A DNA stretch of 64,000 bases from Alterluteimonas quercicellularis (GCF_021191635.1 NZ_JAIWPR010000031.1:1-64000); one strand, 5' to 3'. Shown: positions 18,279 through 27,583, counted from the first letter of the stretch. Program-made: numbers and translations. Notes: a model not told the origin generated them from the sequence alone.

Positions 18279-19418
18279 TCAGTGCGCGGTGGCGGCCGCC
18301 AGCGCCGCCAGCAGGCGCATCAGCTCCGCCTGCCCGTGCGCGCCGGTCTTGCCGTAGACGACCTTCAGGCGGGTGCGCGCGCTGGCGGCCGAGATGCGGC
18401 AGGCCTGCGCGGCGCCCGCGAGTTCGGCGTGCCGAAGGAAGGCCAGCGCCAGCGCGGCCTCGGCATCGGTAAGGCCGAACAGCTCGCGCAGGACCGCATG
18501 CAGCGCAGGACGCGGCGGCGCCGAAGCGGGGTGCAGGAACAGGATGGCGGCTTCGCGCCCCGGTTCGGCCGGCGGCGAGCGCGCGGGCAGCGGATGGACG
18601 GCGGCCACCAGCGCCGGCGCGCCGGCCTCGTCGCGCAGCAGCAGGCGGCCCGGACAGCGCAGCGGCGCGCCAGAGCTCGGCAGGCCGGTGCAGGCCGCCT
18701 GCAGCATGCGTTGCCAGTCGCGCGCGTGGCAGCCGCGCGCGGCCAGCCCGGTGCCGTCGACCCGCAGCCAGCCGGCCGAACACAGCGCGTCGGCGGCGGC
18801 GTTGCGGCGCGCCGGCCGGCGTTGCGCATCGAGCAGCAGGACCGCGGTGGGCAGCGCGGCCAGGGCCGCCTCCAGCGTCGCGACCTGCCGCTGCAGGCGG
18901 CCGAGTTCGCGCCGGATGGCGTGCGCGTTGACCCAGTGGGGAACGATCCGGCGCATCGTCTCCAGCTCGGCTTCGCCGTAGGGGCGCAGCCGTCCGGAGC
19001 GGCTGACGGTCGCGGTGACGATCGAATCCGCGTCGCGATAGGCGCACAGCGCCACCGACTGCTCGATGTCGCCGAGGCGCAGGTACTCGTTGTAGTACCG
19101 CGTGCGGCGCAGCTCGCTGCGCGACAGCACCGAGTCGCTGTCCACCACCGCGCCGGTGTGCAGGCGCGAGGCGCCGTGCCGCATCCAGGGATTGTCGGCG
19201 GCGAACTCGCGCTCGTAGCGGGCCATCTCGGCCGGATCGGCGCCGGTCAGGACCTCCAGCCGCCCGCCGTCCACGGCCGCGTCGTGCACCATGATCGCGC
19301 CGACGTGGCTGCCGGTCGCATCCGACAGCCCGGCGCAGACCTCCTGCAGCCGGCCCGGATCGAGCACCGATGCGTACAGCGATGCGCACAGCGCGTCGAA
19401 CCCGCGCTCCTTCGCCAT
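18279..19418 (-). CDS. LuxR-type transcriptional regulator with N-terminal sensory region
   Basis: A 379-aa protein with a C-terminal LuxR-like helix-turn-helix (about residues 320-375: FGLTDAEAALALAFLRHAEL, then ARTRLKVVYGKTGAHGQAEL). A preceding GAF/PAS-like region of about 300 residues lacks a phosphoacceptor receiver domain. ATG 19418 was chosen because AGGGGGCGGG lies just upstream and an earlier in-frame ATG gives an Arg-rich extension without a binding site. It is divergent from the secreted repeat protein, with only 136 bp between starts, so that gene is a natural candidate target. The signal sensed is not readable from sequence. Confidence 0.75.
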   Translation of the reverse strand: MAKERGFDALCASLYASVLDPGRLQEVCAGLSDATGSHVGAIMVHDAAVDGGRLEVLTGADPAEMARYEREFAADNPWMRHGASRLHTGAVVDSDSVLSRSELRRTRYYNEYLRLGDIEQSVALCAYRDADSIVTATVSRSGRLRPYGEAELETMRRIVPHWVNAHAIRRELGRLQRQVATLEAALAALPTAVLLLDAQRRPARRNAAADALCSAGWLRVDGTGLAARGCHARDWQRMLQAACTGLPSSGAPLRCPGRLLLRDEAGAPALVAAVHPLPARSPPAEPGREAAILFLHPASAPPRPALHAVLRELFGLTDAEAALALAFLRHAELAGAAQACRISAASARTRLKVVYGKTGAHGQAELMRLLAALAAATAH

Positions 19419-19554
19419 CGTCCCGCCCCCTGTCAAGACCCGCCTGGGAGTGTCCCGCCCCTGCCGCGCAGTCAATCCTCAAAGGCGAGGGCGCGCAAGT
19501 CCCCCCCAGGGGGCCCCAGCGGACGCCCGGCCTGAACCGAGGGAGGGGACACCC

Positions 19555-20373
19555 ATGCGCCTGCAATCGGACCGGGCCGGCGGTCGCGCCGGCCTGCTGC
19601 TGACCTGCCTGCTGCTCGTCGCGCCGCCGGCGCCGGCGCAGCGCTACGGCGACTTCACCGTGGGCGCCGGCTTCCGCCCGGACCCGCAGATCGGGACCGG
19701 CCGCACCGGTGGCGACGGCCACGCCTCGCGCTTCGGGCCCGGCTGCGTCGGGCGCATCTCCGACACGCCCGACCACCGCATCCAGGTCACCAGCGCGCTC
19801 GGCCTGCGCTTGAGCGTCAGCAGCGACACCGATTCGACCCTGGCGCTGGTGGGCCCGGCGGGCGTGTTCTGCGACGACGACAGCGGCGGCCGGCTCGACG
19901 CGCGGATCGACGCGCGGCTGACGCCGGGCCAGTACGCGGTCTACGTCGGCCACATGGAGCGGGCCGGCGACTACCGGCTGAGCCTCAGCGAGCTGCCGGG
20001 CCGGGCCTCCCCCGATTTCGTCCTGGGTGCCGGCTTCCTGCCGGATCCGCGCACCGCGACCGGCATCACCGGCGGCGGCGTCGATGCCTCGCGGCACGGC
20101 GCGCATTGCGCGGGCATGATCGCCGCCGCGCCCGACCACCGGCTCACGATCACCTCCACGGTGGTGCTCGACATCGCCGTCGAGAGCGCCACCGATTCCT
20201 CGCTGGTGATCCTCGGCCCGGGCAAGGCGCTGTGCGACGACGACGGCGGGCAGGGGCTGGATGCGCGCATCGTCGAGGCCTTCCGGCCGGGCGAGTACGC
20301 CATCCACGTCGGCCACATCGGCGAGCCGGCCGCCTACACGCTGACCATCCGCGAGGGCGACCGCGGGCGCTGA
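19555..20373 (+). CDS. Secreted two-repeat beta-sandwich protein, unknown function
   Basis: A 272-aa protein with a signal peptide (LLLTCLLLVAPPAPAQ) and two tandem repeats of about 115 residues. Each repeat carries the series VGAGFxPDP / GxDASRxGxxC / PDHRxxxTS / SxTDSxLxxxGP / CDDDxGxxLDARI / PGxYAxxVGH. Two Cys per repeat may form disulfides, and CDDD with LDAR suggests metal binding. The pattern recalls bacterial pre-peptidase C-terminal (PPC)-like domains, but no peptidase is attached. AGGGAGGGG precedes the ATG. It is divergent from the LuxR-type regulator. Confidence 0.7.
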   Translation: MRLQSDRAGGRAGLLLTCLLLVAPPAPAQRYGDFTVGAGFRPDPQIGTGRTGGDGHASRFGPGCVGRISDTPDHRIQVTSALGLRLSVSSDTDSTLALVGPAGVFCDDDSGGRLDARIDARLTPGQYAVYVGHMERAGDYRLSLSELPGRASPDFVLGAGFLPDPRTATGITGGGVDASRHGAHCAGMIAAAPDHRLTITSTVVLDIAVESATDSSLVILGPGKALCDDDGGQGLDARIVEAFRPGEYAIHVGHIGEPAAYTLTIREGDRGR

Positions 20374-20396
20374 GCGCCCCGCCCGGCGGTGGCCGG

Positions 20397-23072
20397 TCAG
20401 GCCGCCTCGGGCGCCACCGTCTCGGGCCGCACCGCTTCCGGGCTCACCTTCTCGATGGTGTGGCGCAGCTCGCGGCCCAGGATCACCTTGGCGTCGCGCG
20501 CCCAGGCGTCCAGGCGCTGGTCGAAGGTGAGCTTGCTGTTGGTGTCGAGCTTCACCAGCTCGAGTTCGCGCAGCTTCTGGATGAAGCCGCGGAACAGCGA
20601 CTTGTCGAAGAACTCCGGCGCCGCCGGCGCGTACAGCAGCGAGAGCCGCTGCGCGGCGAGCTGGCACAGGCTCTCCAGTTCGGTCGTGCCCAGGGTGCCG
20701 GAGCCGTTCTTGGCCAGCACCGAGATGGCGATGTAGTAGCGCTCGAAGGCCTGCTGCAGCGGGTGGCCGAGCGCGCGCAGGCGGAACACCTCGTCGGTCT
20801 GGCCGGCGTTGCGCTGGTAGATGCCGCCGTCGTCCTCGCCCACGCGCTCGAGCAGGCCCTCGCGCACGAAGACGTCCAATGTGCGTTGCAGGCGGTCGGC
20901 GAAGCCGTCGGCGTCCCAGGGCAGGAACAGCTCCGCCTGCAGGAACGGGTACAGCGATCGCCCCAGCCGCAGCAGCGTGCTGCCGCTCATGCGGCGGTTG
21001 TTCTGGAAGCAGGAGGCGATCCAGGCCGAGGCGGTGAACAGGTGGACGACGTTGTTGCGGAAGTACGACAGCAGCACCGCGGTGTCCTCGTCCACGCTGA
21101 GCACGTCGCCCAGCGGGTGCGCCACCCGCTGCAGCACGCCGATCTCCTCGCCGTGGGCGACGATCTCCGCCGGCGAATGCGGCGTCACCGTGACCAGGTC
21201 GCTGTAGGGCACCTCGGTCAGCGTGGTCTTGGACAGCGCGATCTGCGCCAGCAGGTCGGCCTCGCCCATCGCACGCTTCGGCGTGGACAGCAGCGCCAGC
21301 GCCAGGAAGTTGATCGGATTGACGTCGGCGGCGCGGTTGATGTTGACCTGGATGCGCTCGGCGGTCGCGTCGACCGTGCGCGAGAGCCAGTCCGGGCGGT
21401 CCTCGTCGGACAGCGGTCGGCCGTCCCAGTCCGCGGCGTGCTCGGCGAGCATGCCCGACAGCGGGATCGCCTCGCCGAAGTTCACCACCACCTGGCCGTA
21501 GTTCTTGCGCAGCACCTTCGGGATGCCCCACAGCAGCTGCCAGATCGATTCCTTCTGCTTCGGCTTGCCCGACAGCTCGTCGAGGTAGCTGTTGCCCTCC
21601 ATCAGCTTCTCGTAGCCGACGTAGACCGGCTGGAACAGCACCGGGCGGGTCGGCTGGCGCAGGTAGGCGCGCACGGTCATCGAGATCATGCCGCCCTTGG
21701 GCTGCAGCAGGCGCCCGGTGCGCGAGCGCCCGCCCTCGATGAAGTACTCAATCGAGTAGCCGCCCGCGACCAGCTGCGCCACGTACTCGGCCAGCACCGC
21801 CGAGTACAGCGCGTTGCCGCGGATCGAACGGCGGATGAAGAACGCGCCGCCCTTGCGCAGCAGGGTGCCGATCACCGGCAGGTTGAGGTTGATGCCGGCC
21901 ACGATGTGCGGCGGCACGATGCCCTTGGTGTAGAGCAGGTAGGACAGCAGCAGGTAGTCCATGTGGCTGCGGTGGCTGGGCACGTAGACGATCTCGTGCC
22001 CGGGCGCGGCGGCCTTCAGCGCGTCGAGGTGGTGTACCAGCACGCCGCGGAAGATGCGGTTCCACACCGTGGTCAGCAGGTAGCTGGCCGAGCGCACCAC
22101 CGGGTGCGAGTAGTCGGCGGCGATCTCGTAGGCGTAGAGGTAGGCCTTCTTCCACGCTTCCTCGGGGGTGGTGTTGTCGCGGCGCGCCTGGTCGGCGATC
22201 GCGTCCTTCACCGGCGCCGAGGACAGCACCTTGTCCACCAGCAGGCGGCGCGTGGACAGGTCCGGCCCGACCACCGCCTCGCGGATGCGGTTGAAGTGCG
22301 TGCGCAGCACCCGAGAGACCTTGCGCACCGTGCGCTCGGGGGTCAGGTCCTCGGCGACGATGCCGCGCACTTCCATCGGGCTGGCGAAGCGCACCAGGGT
22401 GTCGCGGCCGTTGAGCAGGATCGCCAGCAGGCGGCGGAACCGGCCCACCAGCGCCCAGTTCTCCGAGAACAGCACCGAGAACCAGCCGCTGGCCTTGTCG
22501 GGGCTGCGGCCGACGAAGATCGACACCGGCAGCAGCTGCACGTCCAGCGCGGGGTCGGCGCGGTGCGCTTCGAGCAGGCGGGCCAGGGTCTCGGAATGGG
22601 TGCTCGGCCTGGGCGGCCGCTTGCCCTGGGCCAGGGCATTCAGCGCGCTGCCGGCGTTGCGGCGCGACAGCGCCACGTAGGCGCGCTTGCGCCCGACCGG
22701 GTCGCCGGGCAGCGGCTGCAGCGGCGAGGGCATGCCGGCCTCGCGGCAGGCGCGGTCGAGGATCAGCGCGTTCGACAGCCCGTAGTCCTCGAGCACATAG
22801 CAGACCGGGCGCTCGTCGATCTGCTGCAGCGGCTCGGCCGGCTCGATCTTCAGCGAGATCCACGGCGCCAGCACGCGGCCGAGCAGGCGCGACCACAGCG
22901 GCCGCTTCGGCGGCCGCCGCGGCCCGCCGCGACGGGGAGCGCCCGCCTCGGCCGCGGCCTGCGCGCCGGTGTCCGTCCCCGCGCGGGCGTGGTGCGGGGC
23001 GGCCTCGCCATCGCCGGCGGGGCCGGCGTCCGGGAAGGGCAGGGGGGTCTGGTCGGGGGCGTGTCGGGGCAT
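20397..23072 (-). CDS. plsB: Glycerol-3-phosphate 1-O-acyltransferase PlsB
   Basis: Inner-membrane-associated enzyme that acylates sn-glycerol-3-phosphate at position 1, the first step of phospholipid synthesis. The 891-aa length matches the large gammaproteobacterial PlsB. Acyltransferase block I is HRSHMDYLLLSY (HX4D catalytic pair), followed by GGAFFIRRS, EGGRSRTGRLLQPKGG and PVLFQPVYVGYEKLMEG. A Pro/Arg-rich N-terminal segment of about 55 residues precedes the conserved part. It is a housekeeping gene with its own promoter, followed at its 5' side by the hypothetical lipoprotein gene in the same direction. Confidence 0.95.
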   Translation of the reverse strand: MPRHAPDQTPLPFPDAGPAGDGEAAPHHARAGTDTGAQAAAEAGAPRRGGPRRPPKRPLWSRLLGRVLAPWISLKIEPAEPLQQIDERPVCYVLEDYGLSNALILDRACREAGMPSPLQPLPGDPVGRKRAYVALSRRNAGSALNALAQGKRPPRPSTHSETLARLLEAHRADPALDVQLLPVSIFVGRSPDKASGWFSVLFSENWALVGRFRRLLAILLNGRDTLVRFASPMEVRGIVAEDLTPERTVRKVSRVLRTHFNRIREAVVGPDLSTRRLLVDKVLSSAPVKDAIADQARRDNTTPEEAWKKAYLYAYEIAADYSHPVVRSASYLLTTVWNRIFRGVLVHHLDALKAAAPGHEIVYVPSHRSHMDYLLLSYLLYTKGIVPPHIVAGINLNLPVIGTLLRKGGAFFIRRSIRGNALYSAVLAEYVAQLVAGGYSIEYFIEGGRSRTGRLLQPKGGMISMTVRAYLRQPTRPVLFQPVYVGYEKLMEGNSYLDELSGKPKQKESIWQLLWGIPKVLRKNYGQVVVNFGEAIPLSGMLAEHAADWDGRPLSDEDRPDWLSRTVDATAERIQVNINRAADVNPINFLALALLSTPKRAMGEADLLAQIALSKTTLTEVPYSDLVTVTPHSPAEIVAHGEEIGVLQRVAHPLGDVLSVDEDTAVLLSYFRNNVVHLFTASAWIASCFQNNRRMSGSTLLRLGRSLYPFLQAELFLPWDADGFADRLQRTLDVFVREGLLERVGEDDGGIYQRNAGQTDEVFRLRALGHPLQQAFERYYIAISVLAKNGSGTLGTTELESLCQLAAQRLSLLYAPAAPEFFDKSLFRGFIQKLRELELVKLDTNSKLTFDQRLDAWARDAKVILGRELRHTIEKVSPEAVRPETVAPEAA

Positions 23073-23111
23073 AAGTGGTCCAGATTATCGCCCACCGGCC
23101 GCCCGCGCTGT

Positions 23112-24002
23112 TCAGGGGCCGCCGGACGGCGGCGGCGGGGCCGCGCGCGCCGCCGCCGCCTCGGCGTGCCGCAGCCAGTCGCTGCGGTACCAGCGGCGGT
23201 CCCGGCGCTCGGCCTCGACCCGCACGTCCACCGGCTCGCCGGCCAGGGCGTAGCGCACGCGCAGCCGCGCCCGGTCGCCGGTCTGCTGCTCCAGGTCCAC
23301 CGCCATCGCGTCGAGGCTGGCGTCCAGGTCCAGGCCGTAGTCCGCGAGCACCGCTTTGGCCTCGGCCAGGAAGGCCGACAGGCGGCGCAGGCTGTCCTCC
23401 ATGCCGGCCTCGCGCAGCGCGGCCTCGGAGTCCAGGCCGGTGGCGCGCGCCGCGGCGCACAGGCGGGCCAGCGCGGCGCGTGCGCGCGCCGGGTCGGTCA
23501 GCGGCGCCTCCAGGGCCCAGCGCGACAGCGCGACCAGGCGCTGGGTCTCGCGGTCGCGCTCGGCGTCCTCGAGGTCCGGGTCGTTGCGCAGGTACTGCAC
23601 GCCGAAGGCGCCCAGGGTCTCCACCGCGTGCCGCAGCTCGCCCTCGGCGCCGGTGAACTGGCGCTCGAAGCCGGCCATCAGGGTCCGCTCGGCGTCGGGG
23701 GCGGCCAGCGCGGCGATCAGCCGCGGCAGTTGTCCGTGCAGGGGCAGTTCCTCCAGCGGCCAGCGGCTGCGGTCCTCGGCCCAGGCCGCGGCCAGCCGCG
23801 CATGCAGTTCCGGTGGAACGGCATCGCGGGCGAGCGCGACGAGGTCGTTGGCGCGCAGGTGGCGGGCGGGTCCCCGGACGGCGTCGATCGGGCGCGCGTG
23901 GGCGGGCGCCGCGGCGCCGCCGGCGTCCGTCGGCACGCGCTCGCAGCCCGGCAGCGTCGTGGCGGCGAGCGCCGCCGTCAGCAGGAGCGCCCCGATGCGC
24001 AT
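23112..24002 (-). CDS. Predicted lipoprotein, unknown function
   Basis: A 296-aa protein with a lipoprotein signal (LLLTAALAATTLPGC, Cys at about 20). The mature part is mostly alpha-helical with conserved-looking segments (ARHLRANDLVALARDAVPPE, GAFGVQYLRNDP) and ends in a Pro-rich tail. It probably sits on the periplasmic side of a membrane. No enzyme motif is visible. It lies upstream of plsB in the same direction with a 39-bp gap, so the two may be cotranscribed. Confidence 0.65.
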   Translation of the reverse strand: MRIGALLLTAALAATTLPGCERVPTDAGGAAAPAHARPIDAVRGPARHLRANDLVALARDAVPPELHARLAAAWAEDRSRWPLEELPLHGQLPRLIAALAAPDAERTLMAGFERQFTGAEGELRHAVETLGAFGVQYLRNDPDLEDAERDRETQRLVALSRWALEAPLTDPARARAALARLCAAARATGLDSEAALREAGMEDSLRRLSAFLAEAKAVLADYGLDLDASLDAMAVDLEQQTGDRARLRVRYALAGEPVDVRVEAERRDRRWYRSDWLRHAEAAAARAAPPPPSGGP

Positions 24003-24141
24003 GGTTCCCCCTTCGTTCCCGCCGCCTGAACGGGCGGCGCCGGGGCATGGTGGCGGCCCGGGGCGAGGGCGGCAAGTGCGCAGGCGCGGGGAGGTGACGG
24101 CGGTCGCGCGACCGCGGCCCGCCGGGACAGGGGGATGCGCC

Positions 24142-24825
24142 CTACAGGTCGCGCACCACCCAGCCGCCCGGGGCCTGCTCGGGCACCGCGTCCAGCGCCG
24201 CCTGCGCCACCGCCGCCGGCGCCTTGCCGGTCTTCCAGGCGGTCGCCACCGCCGCCAGCCGGTCGCGGGTGGCGCGGGTGTAGGCGCCCTCCAGCTCGTT
24301 CTCGGCGTCCGCGGCCAGCTTCTGCGGGTACAGCGTGCGCGCCTCCTCGCTGTGGTTGAGCAGGTCGATCAGGTGGGCCAGGCTGTCGCGGAAGGTCTGC
24401 GCGCCCAGCGGCGTGCGCTGGGTGCGCTGCATGTGCCAGACCGTCAGGTACTCGACCGGGCCCAGCAGCCGGCGCGGGGTGGCGCCGAAGAACTGGCCGG
24501 ACAGCGCGCTGGCGGCGAACGGGGTGACGTTGTCGGGCAGCCGGGTCGCGCCCCAGGAACTGAGCGCGCCGCCCGGCAGGTCCATGCGCCGCAGCGCGGT
24601 GCCGATGGTGCCGGCCAGCAGACGCTTGGCGCGCTCGTCGTCGCTCTCGGCCACCACGTTGAGCAGACGCAGGAACACCGGGTAGTGCTCCTCGCCCAGG
24701 CGGCGGGCCAGGCGCTTGAGCACGGTGAGGCGGTACTCGGGATCGTCGTGGGCCGCCAGCGCCGAGACCAGCCGGTCGGCGGCGGCGCGCAGGGCGGGGG
24801 GCGAGGGCGGAGCGGGATCGGTCAT
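24142..24825 (-). CDS. Conserved hypothetical protein, helical, cytosolic
   Basis: A 227-aa protein without signal peptide or membrane segments. It is predominantly helical with HEAT-like spacing (RLTVLKRLARRLGEEHYPVF, LLNVVAESDDERAKRLLAG) and a conserved-looking central block (GPVEYLTVWHMQRTQRTPLG). I do not recognise the family. It is the last gene before the secretion locus in this direction and shows no obvious functional link to it. Confidence 0.6.
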   Translation of the reverse strand: MTDPAPPSPPALRAAADRLVSALAAHDDPEYRLTVLKRLARRLGEEHYPVFLRLLNVVAESDDERAKRLLAGTIGTALRRMDLPGGALSSWGATRLPDNVTPFAASALSGQFFGATPRRLLGPVEYLTVWHMQRTQRTPLGAQTFRDSLAHLIDLLNHSEEARTLYPQKLAADAENELEGAYTRATRDRLAAVATAWKTGKAPAAVAQAALDAVPEQAPGGWVVRDL

Positions 24826-24882
24826 GGGCGTGGCGCGAGTGGACCCGGGGGAGGGTACAACGCGCCCGCGCCGGGGGTCGGA

Positions 24883-25209
24883 TCAGGGCGTGAGCGCGGA
24901 GAGGATCGCGTCGAGCGCGCTGTCGGCGGCGGCGGACAGGTCCTGGCCGCCCAGGGCGTGCTCGAAGGCGAGGTCCCCGGACAGCAGCCGCTCGCCGGCG
25001 GGCACGTGCGTCCAGGCCGCGGCGGCCAGCACCCGCTCGCCGATGTCGACCTCGGGGGCGGACGGCGCGGCCGCCTCGCCCAGCGGGGCGGTCTCGCGCA
25101 GCTGCGCGGCCTGGCCCGGCTGGCGCTGGGCATCGTCGAGCGCGACCCGGCCGCCGAGCCGGTCGAGACCGGCTAGGCCAAGGTGCGGATCGGAACCGAT
25201 GCTGCTCAT
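24883..25209 (-). CDS. Small orphan protein beside the T3SS, unknown function
   Basis: A 108-aa protein starting at ATG 25209 (MSSIGSDPHLGLAGLDRLGG). It lacks a signal peptide, is acidic and Ala/Leu-rich, and its C-terminal half (RLLSGDLAFEHALGGQDLSA) is probably helical. It is divergent from sctU, with 208 bp between starts, and so shares its regulatory region. Position and composition would suit a T3SS accessory protein or chaperone-like protein, but there is no recognisable motif, and a longer upstream start at 25296 is less likely because its extension is Arg-rich. Confidence 0.45.
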   Translation of the reverse strand: MSSIGSDPHLGLAGLDRLGGRVALDDAQRQPGQAAQLRETAPLGEAAAPSAPEVDIGERVLAAAAWTHVPAGERLLSGDLAFEHALGGQDLSAAADSALDAILSALTP

Positions 25210-25417
25210 GCCGTCGCTGTGCTCTATGGAGAGGGGGCGCCGGCTCGGGGCGCGGCGTTGCGGGTGAATGTAACGACGCCGTCGTGCCGCTGTCACCCCG
25301 GGTCGACCCTAGGTGGCGCCGCTGCGGCCACCCGTCATTCAGCCCGTCGCCGCGATGGCGGCGCTGCGCGCCCATGCTAGCCTGCCGCCATCCGCAGCGC
25401 AGCGTTCAGGAGCCGCG

Positions 25418-26488
25418 ATGGCCGAGAAGGACCAGGGCGCCGACAAGACCGAAAAGCCGACCCCGAAGAAGCTTCGCGACGCCCGCAAGGAAGGCAACGT
25501 CGCCAAGAGCAAGGAGCTGACCTCGACGGTGCTGGTGCTGGGCTGGATCTGCGCGGCGTGGATGCTGTCCGGCTCGATCGGCGGCCGCATGGTGCTGCTG
25601 TTCGACCAGAGCCTGCAGGCGATCGGCCTGCCGTTCGGCGAGAGCCTGCCGCGGTTGGGCATGCTCGCCTTCCAGACCCTGCTGTGGATCCTGCTGCCGC
25701 TGCTGGCGATGGCGCTGCTGCTCGGCGTGCTGATCGAGTTCCTGCAGGCGGGCCCGGTGGCCAGCATGAAGAAGCTGGTCCCGAAGATGGACAAGATGAA
25801 CCCCGTCGAGGGCATCAAGAAGATGTTCTCGATGGACAACCTGGTCGAGCTGGTGAAGTCGGTGCTCAAGAGCGCGGCGCTGATCGGGATCGGCTACCTG
25901 GTGCTCACGCGCATGCTGCCCGACCTGCTGCGCCTGCCCTACAGCCCGCCGGCGGCGATCGGCGAGGCGATCTGGCACGCGATCAGGTGGATCGTGATCT
26001 GGACCATCGCGGTGTTCTTCTTCGTCTCCGCGCTGGACGTGTGGTACCAGAAGTTCTCCTACGTCAAGAAGCTGCGCATGAGCCGGCGCGACATCAAGCA
26101 GGAGGTGAAGGAGAACGAGGGCGACCCCTACGTCAAGCAGCGGCGCCGGCAGTTGCATCAGGAGTGGGCGCAGCAGAACATGCTGGGGGCCGTTCGCAAG
26201 TCCAACGTCGTCGTGACCAATCCCACCCACATCGCGGTCGCCCTCCAGTACGAGCACGGCGTGGACGACCTGCCGGTCGTCGTGGCCAAGGGCGAGGGCG
26301 CGTTCGCCGAGGAGATCAAGCGCGTGGCGGAGGAGGCCGGCGTGCCGATCCTGCAGAACGTGCCGCTGGCGCGCGGGCTCAACGAGAAGACCGAGCTGGA
26401 CGACTACATCGGCAACGAGTTCTTCGAGGCCGTGGCCGAGGTGCTGCACTGGGCCGAGACCGTGCGCAACGAGCGAGACGGCCGCTGA
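25418..26488 (+). CDS. sctU: T3SS export apparatus switch protein SctU
   Basis: Inner-membrane component of the export gate that switches substrate specificity after self-cleavage. The 356-aa protein has the family N-terminus (KTEKPTPKKLRDARKEGNVA), four hydrophobic segments between about residues 35 and 205, and a cytoplasmic domain with the autocleavage motif NPTH at about 268-271. Followed by HIAVALQY, this is typical of YscU/HrcU/FlhB proteins. ATG 25418 follows CAGGAGCCGCG. Unusually, it is a single plus-strand gene convergent with sctT, not in the usual sctRSTU order. No flagellar FlhA or FlhF gene is nearby. Confidence 0.95.
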   Translation: MAEKDQGADKTEKPTPKKLRDARKEGNVAKSKELTSTVLVLGWICAAWMLSGSIGGRMVLLFDQSLQAIGLPFGESLPRLGMLAFQTLLWILLPLLAMALLLGVLIEFLQAGPVASMKKLVPKMDKMNPVEGIKKMFSMDNLVELVKSVLKSAALIGIGYLVLTRMLPDLLRLPYSPPAAIGEAIWHAIRWIVIWTIAVFFFVSALDVWYQKFSYVKKLRMSRRDIKQEVKENEGDPYVKQRRRQLHQEWAQQNMLGAVRKSNVVVTNPTHIAVALQYEHGVDDLPVVVAKGEGAFAEEIKRVAEEAGVPILQNVPLARGLNEKTELDDYIGNEFFEAVAEVLHWAETVRNERDGR

Positions 26489-26498
26489 GGGGGCGGCC

Positions 26499-26520
26499 CC
26501 CGCGCGCGGGCGCGCCTACG
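26499..26520. repeat. Degenerate REP-like repeat between convergent sctU and sctT
   Basis: The sequence CCCGCGCGCGGGCGCGCCTA resembles a diverged single arm of the window-wide repeat and contains a 12-bp palindrome (26499-26510). It lies between the convergent sctU and sctT ends and could act as a bidirectional 3' hairpin. It is the only repeat-like sequence inside the T3SS locus. Confidence 0.5.
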
Positions 26521-27304
26521 GCGCGAAGATGCGGTCGAGCAGTTCCACCAGCGCCTGGCTGTCGCCCAGGCGGCGGACCAGGACCTCGATGAAGACCCCC
26601 AGCATCATCAGGATGATGCCGGTGGCCAGCCAGGACTTGATCGGCAGCGTCAGCGCGAACACGTTGAGCTGCGGCGCGTAGCGGTTGACCAGGCCGAAGG
26701 ACATGTCGATCACCAGCAGGATCACCATGGCCGGCGCCGCCAGCACCAGCACCGTGGTCATCAGGAAGCTGAAGTGGCCGACGAACAGGTTCATGCCGGT
26801 CATGGCGAGGCTGGGGAAGAACGAGGTCGGCGGCCACAGCGCGTAGCTCTGCATCAGCAGGCCGAGGAAGATGAGGAAGGCGCCGCTGGCCATGAACACG
26901 TAGGCCGCGAACTCGGACAGGAACTCGCCGTGCAGGGTGGTCTGATGGCCCTGGATGGGATCGAAGATCTGCGCCATGCTCATGCCGACCTGGGTGTCGA
27001 TGACGCTGCCGGCGGCGGAGATGGCCCAGAACACGATGCCGAAGCAGAAGCCGATCGCCACGCCGACGAACAGCTCCTTGAGCACCATCATCGGCCACTG
27101 CAGCGTGCTCATCGACACCGTCGGCGACGCCGCCATCGCCACCGGCAGGACCACGATGGCCAGGCTGACCAGGAAGCTGTTGCGCACCATCGCCGGCATG
27201 TTCGACGAGGTGATCAGCGGCAGCATGATGAAGGCGCCGATGATGCGGGGCAGGGTCAGGCCCAGCGCCAGCATCGCGTCGCCCATGCTCGCGAACGGCA
27301 GCAT
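26516..27304 (-). CDS. sctT: T3SS export apparatus protein SctT
   Basis: Inner-membrane export-gate subunit of the SpaR/YscT/HrcT/FliR family. The 262-aa protein has six hydrophobic segments. Conserved blocks are LGLTLPRIIGAFIMLPLI, LKELFVGVAIGF, GSVIDTQVGMSMAQIFDP and a C-terminal WLATGIILMMLGVFIE segment. The ATG overlaps the sctS stop (TGATG), so translation is coupled. It is the last gene of the kinase-regulator-sctQRST operon. Confidence 0.95.
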   Translation of the reverse strand: MLPFASMGDAMLALGLTLPRIIGAFIMLPLITSSNMPAMVRNSFLVSLAIVVLPVAMAASPTVSMSTLQWPMMVLKELFVGVAIGFCFGIVFWAISAAGSVIDTQVGMSMAQIFDPIQGHQTTLHGEFLSEFAAYVFMASGAFLIFLGLLMQSYALWPPTSFFPSLAMTGMNLFVGHFSFLMTTVLVLAAPAMVILLVIDMSFGLVNRYAPQLNVFALTLPIKSWLATGIILMMLGVFIEVLVRRLGDSQALVELLDRIFAP

Positions 27305-27573
27305 CAGCCGCGCCTCGACAGGCCGGGGAAGTTGACGAAGATGTAGTCGGCGTAGTTGTAGAGCGTGCCGCCGATCATCGCGCCGGTCACGAACAGCGCC
27401 AGCACGATGGCGACGAACTTCAGCGCGTAGGCGAAGGTCTGCTCCTGCAGCTGGGTGGCCGCCTGCAGGAACGCCACCACCAGGCCGACGATGGCCGCCG
27501 CCGCGATCGGCGGGCCGGACAGCATCAGCACCAGCACCAGCGCCTGGCGGGTGAGCTCGAGGACCTCGTTCAT
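27304..27573 (-). CDS. sctS: T3SS export apparatus protein SctS
   Basis: An 89-aa membrane protein with two transmembrane helices joined by a short polar loop, as in SpaQ/YscS/HrcS/FliQ. The N-terminus EVLELTRQALVLVLMLSGPPI and the block GLVVAFLQAATQLQEQTF are diagnostic. It forms part of the export-gate helical assembly with SctR and SctT. It is 10 bp downstream of sctR and overlaps sctT. Confidence 0.95.
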   Translation of the reverse strand: MNEVLELTRQALVLVLMLSGPPIAAAAIVGLVVAFLQAATQLQEQTFAYALKFVAIVLALFVTGAMIGGTLYNYADYIFVNFPGLSRRG

Positions 27574-27583
27574 GGCCGCGTCC

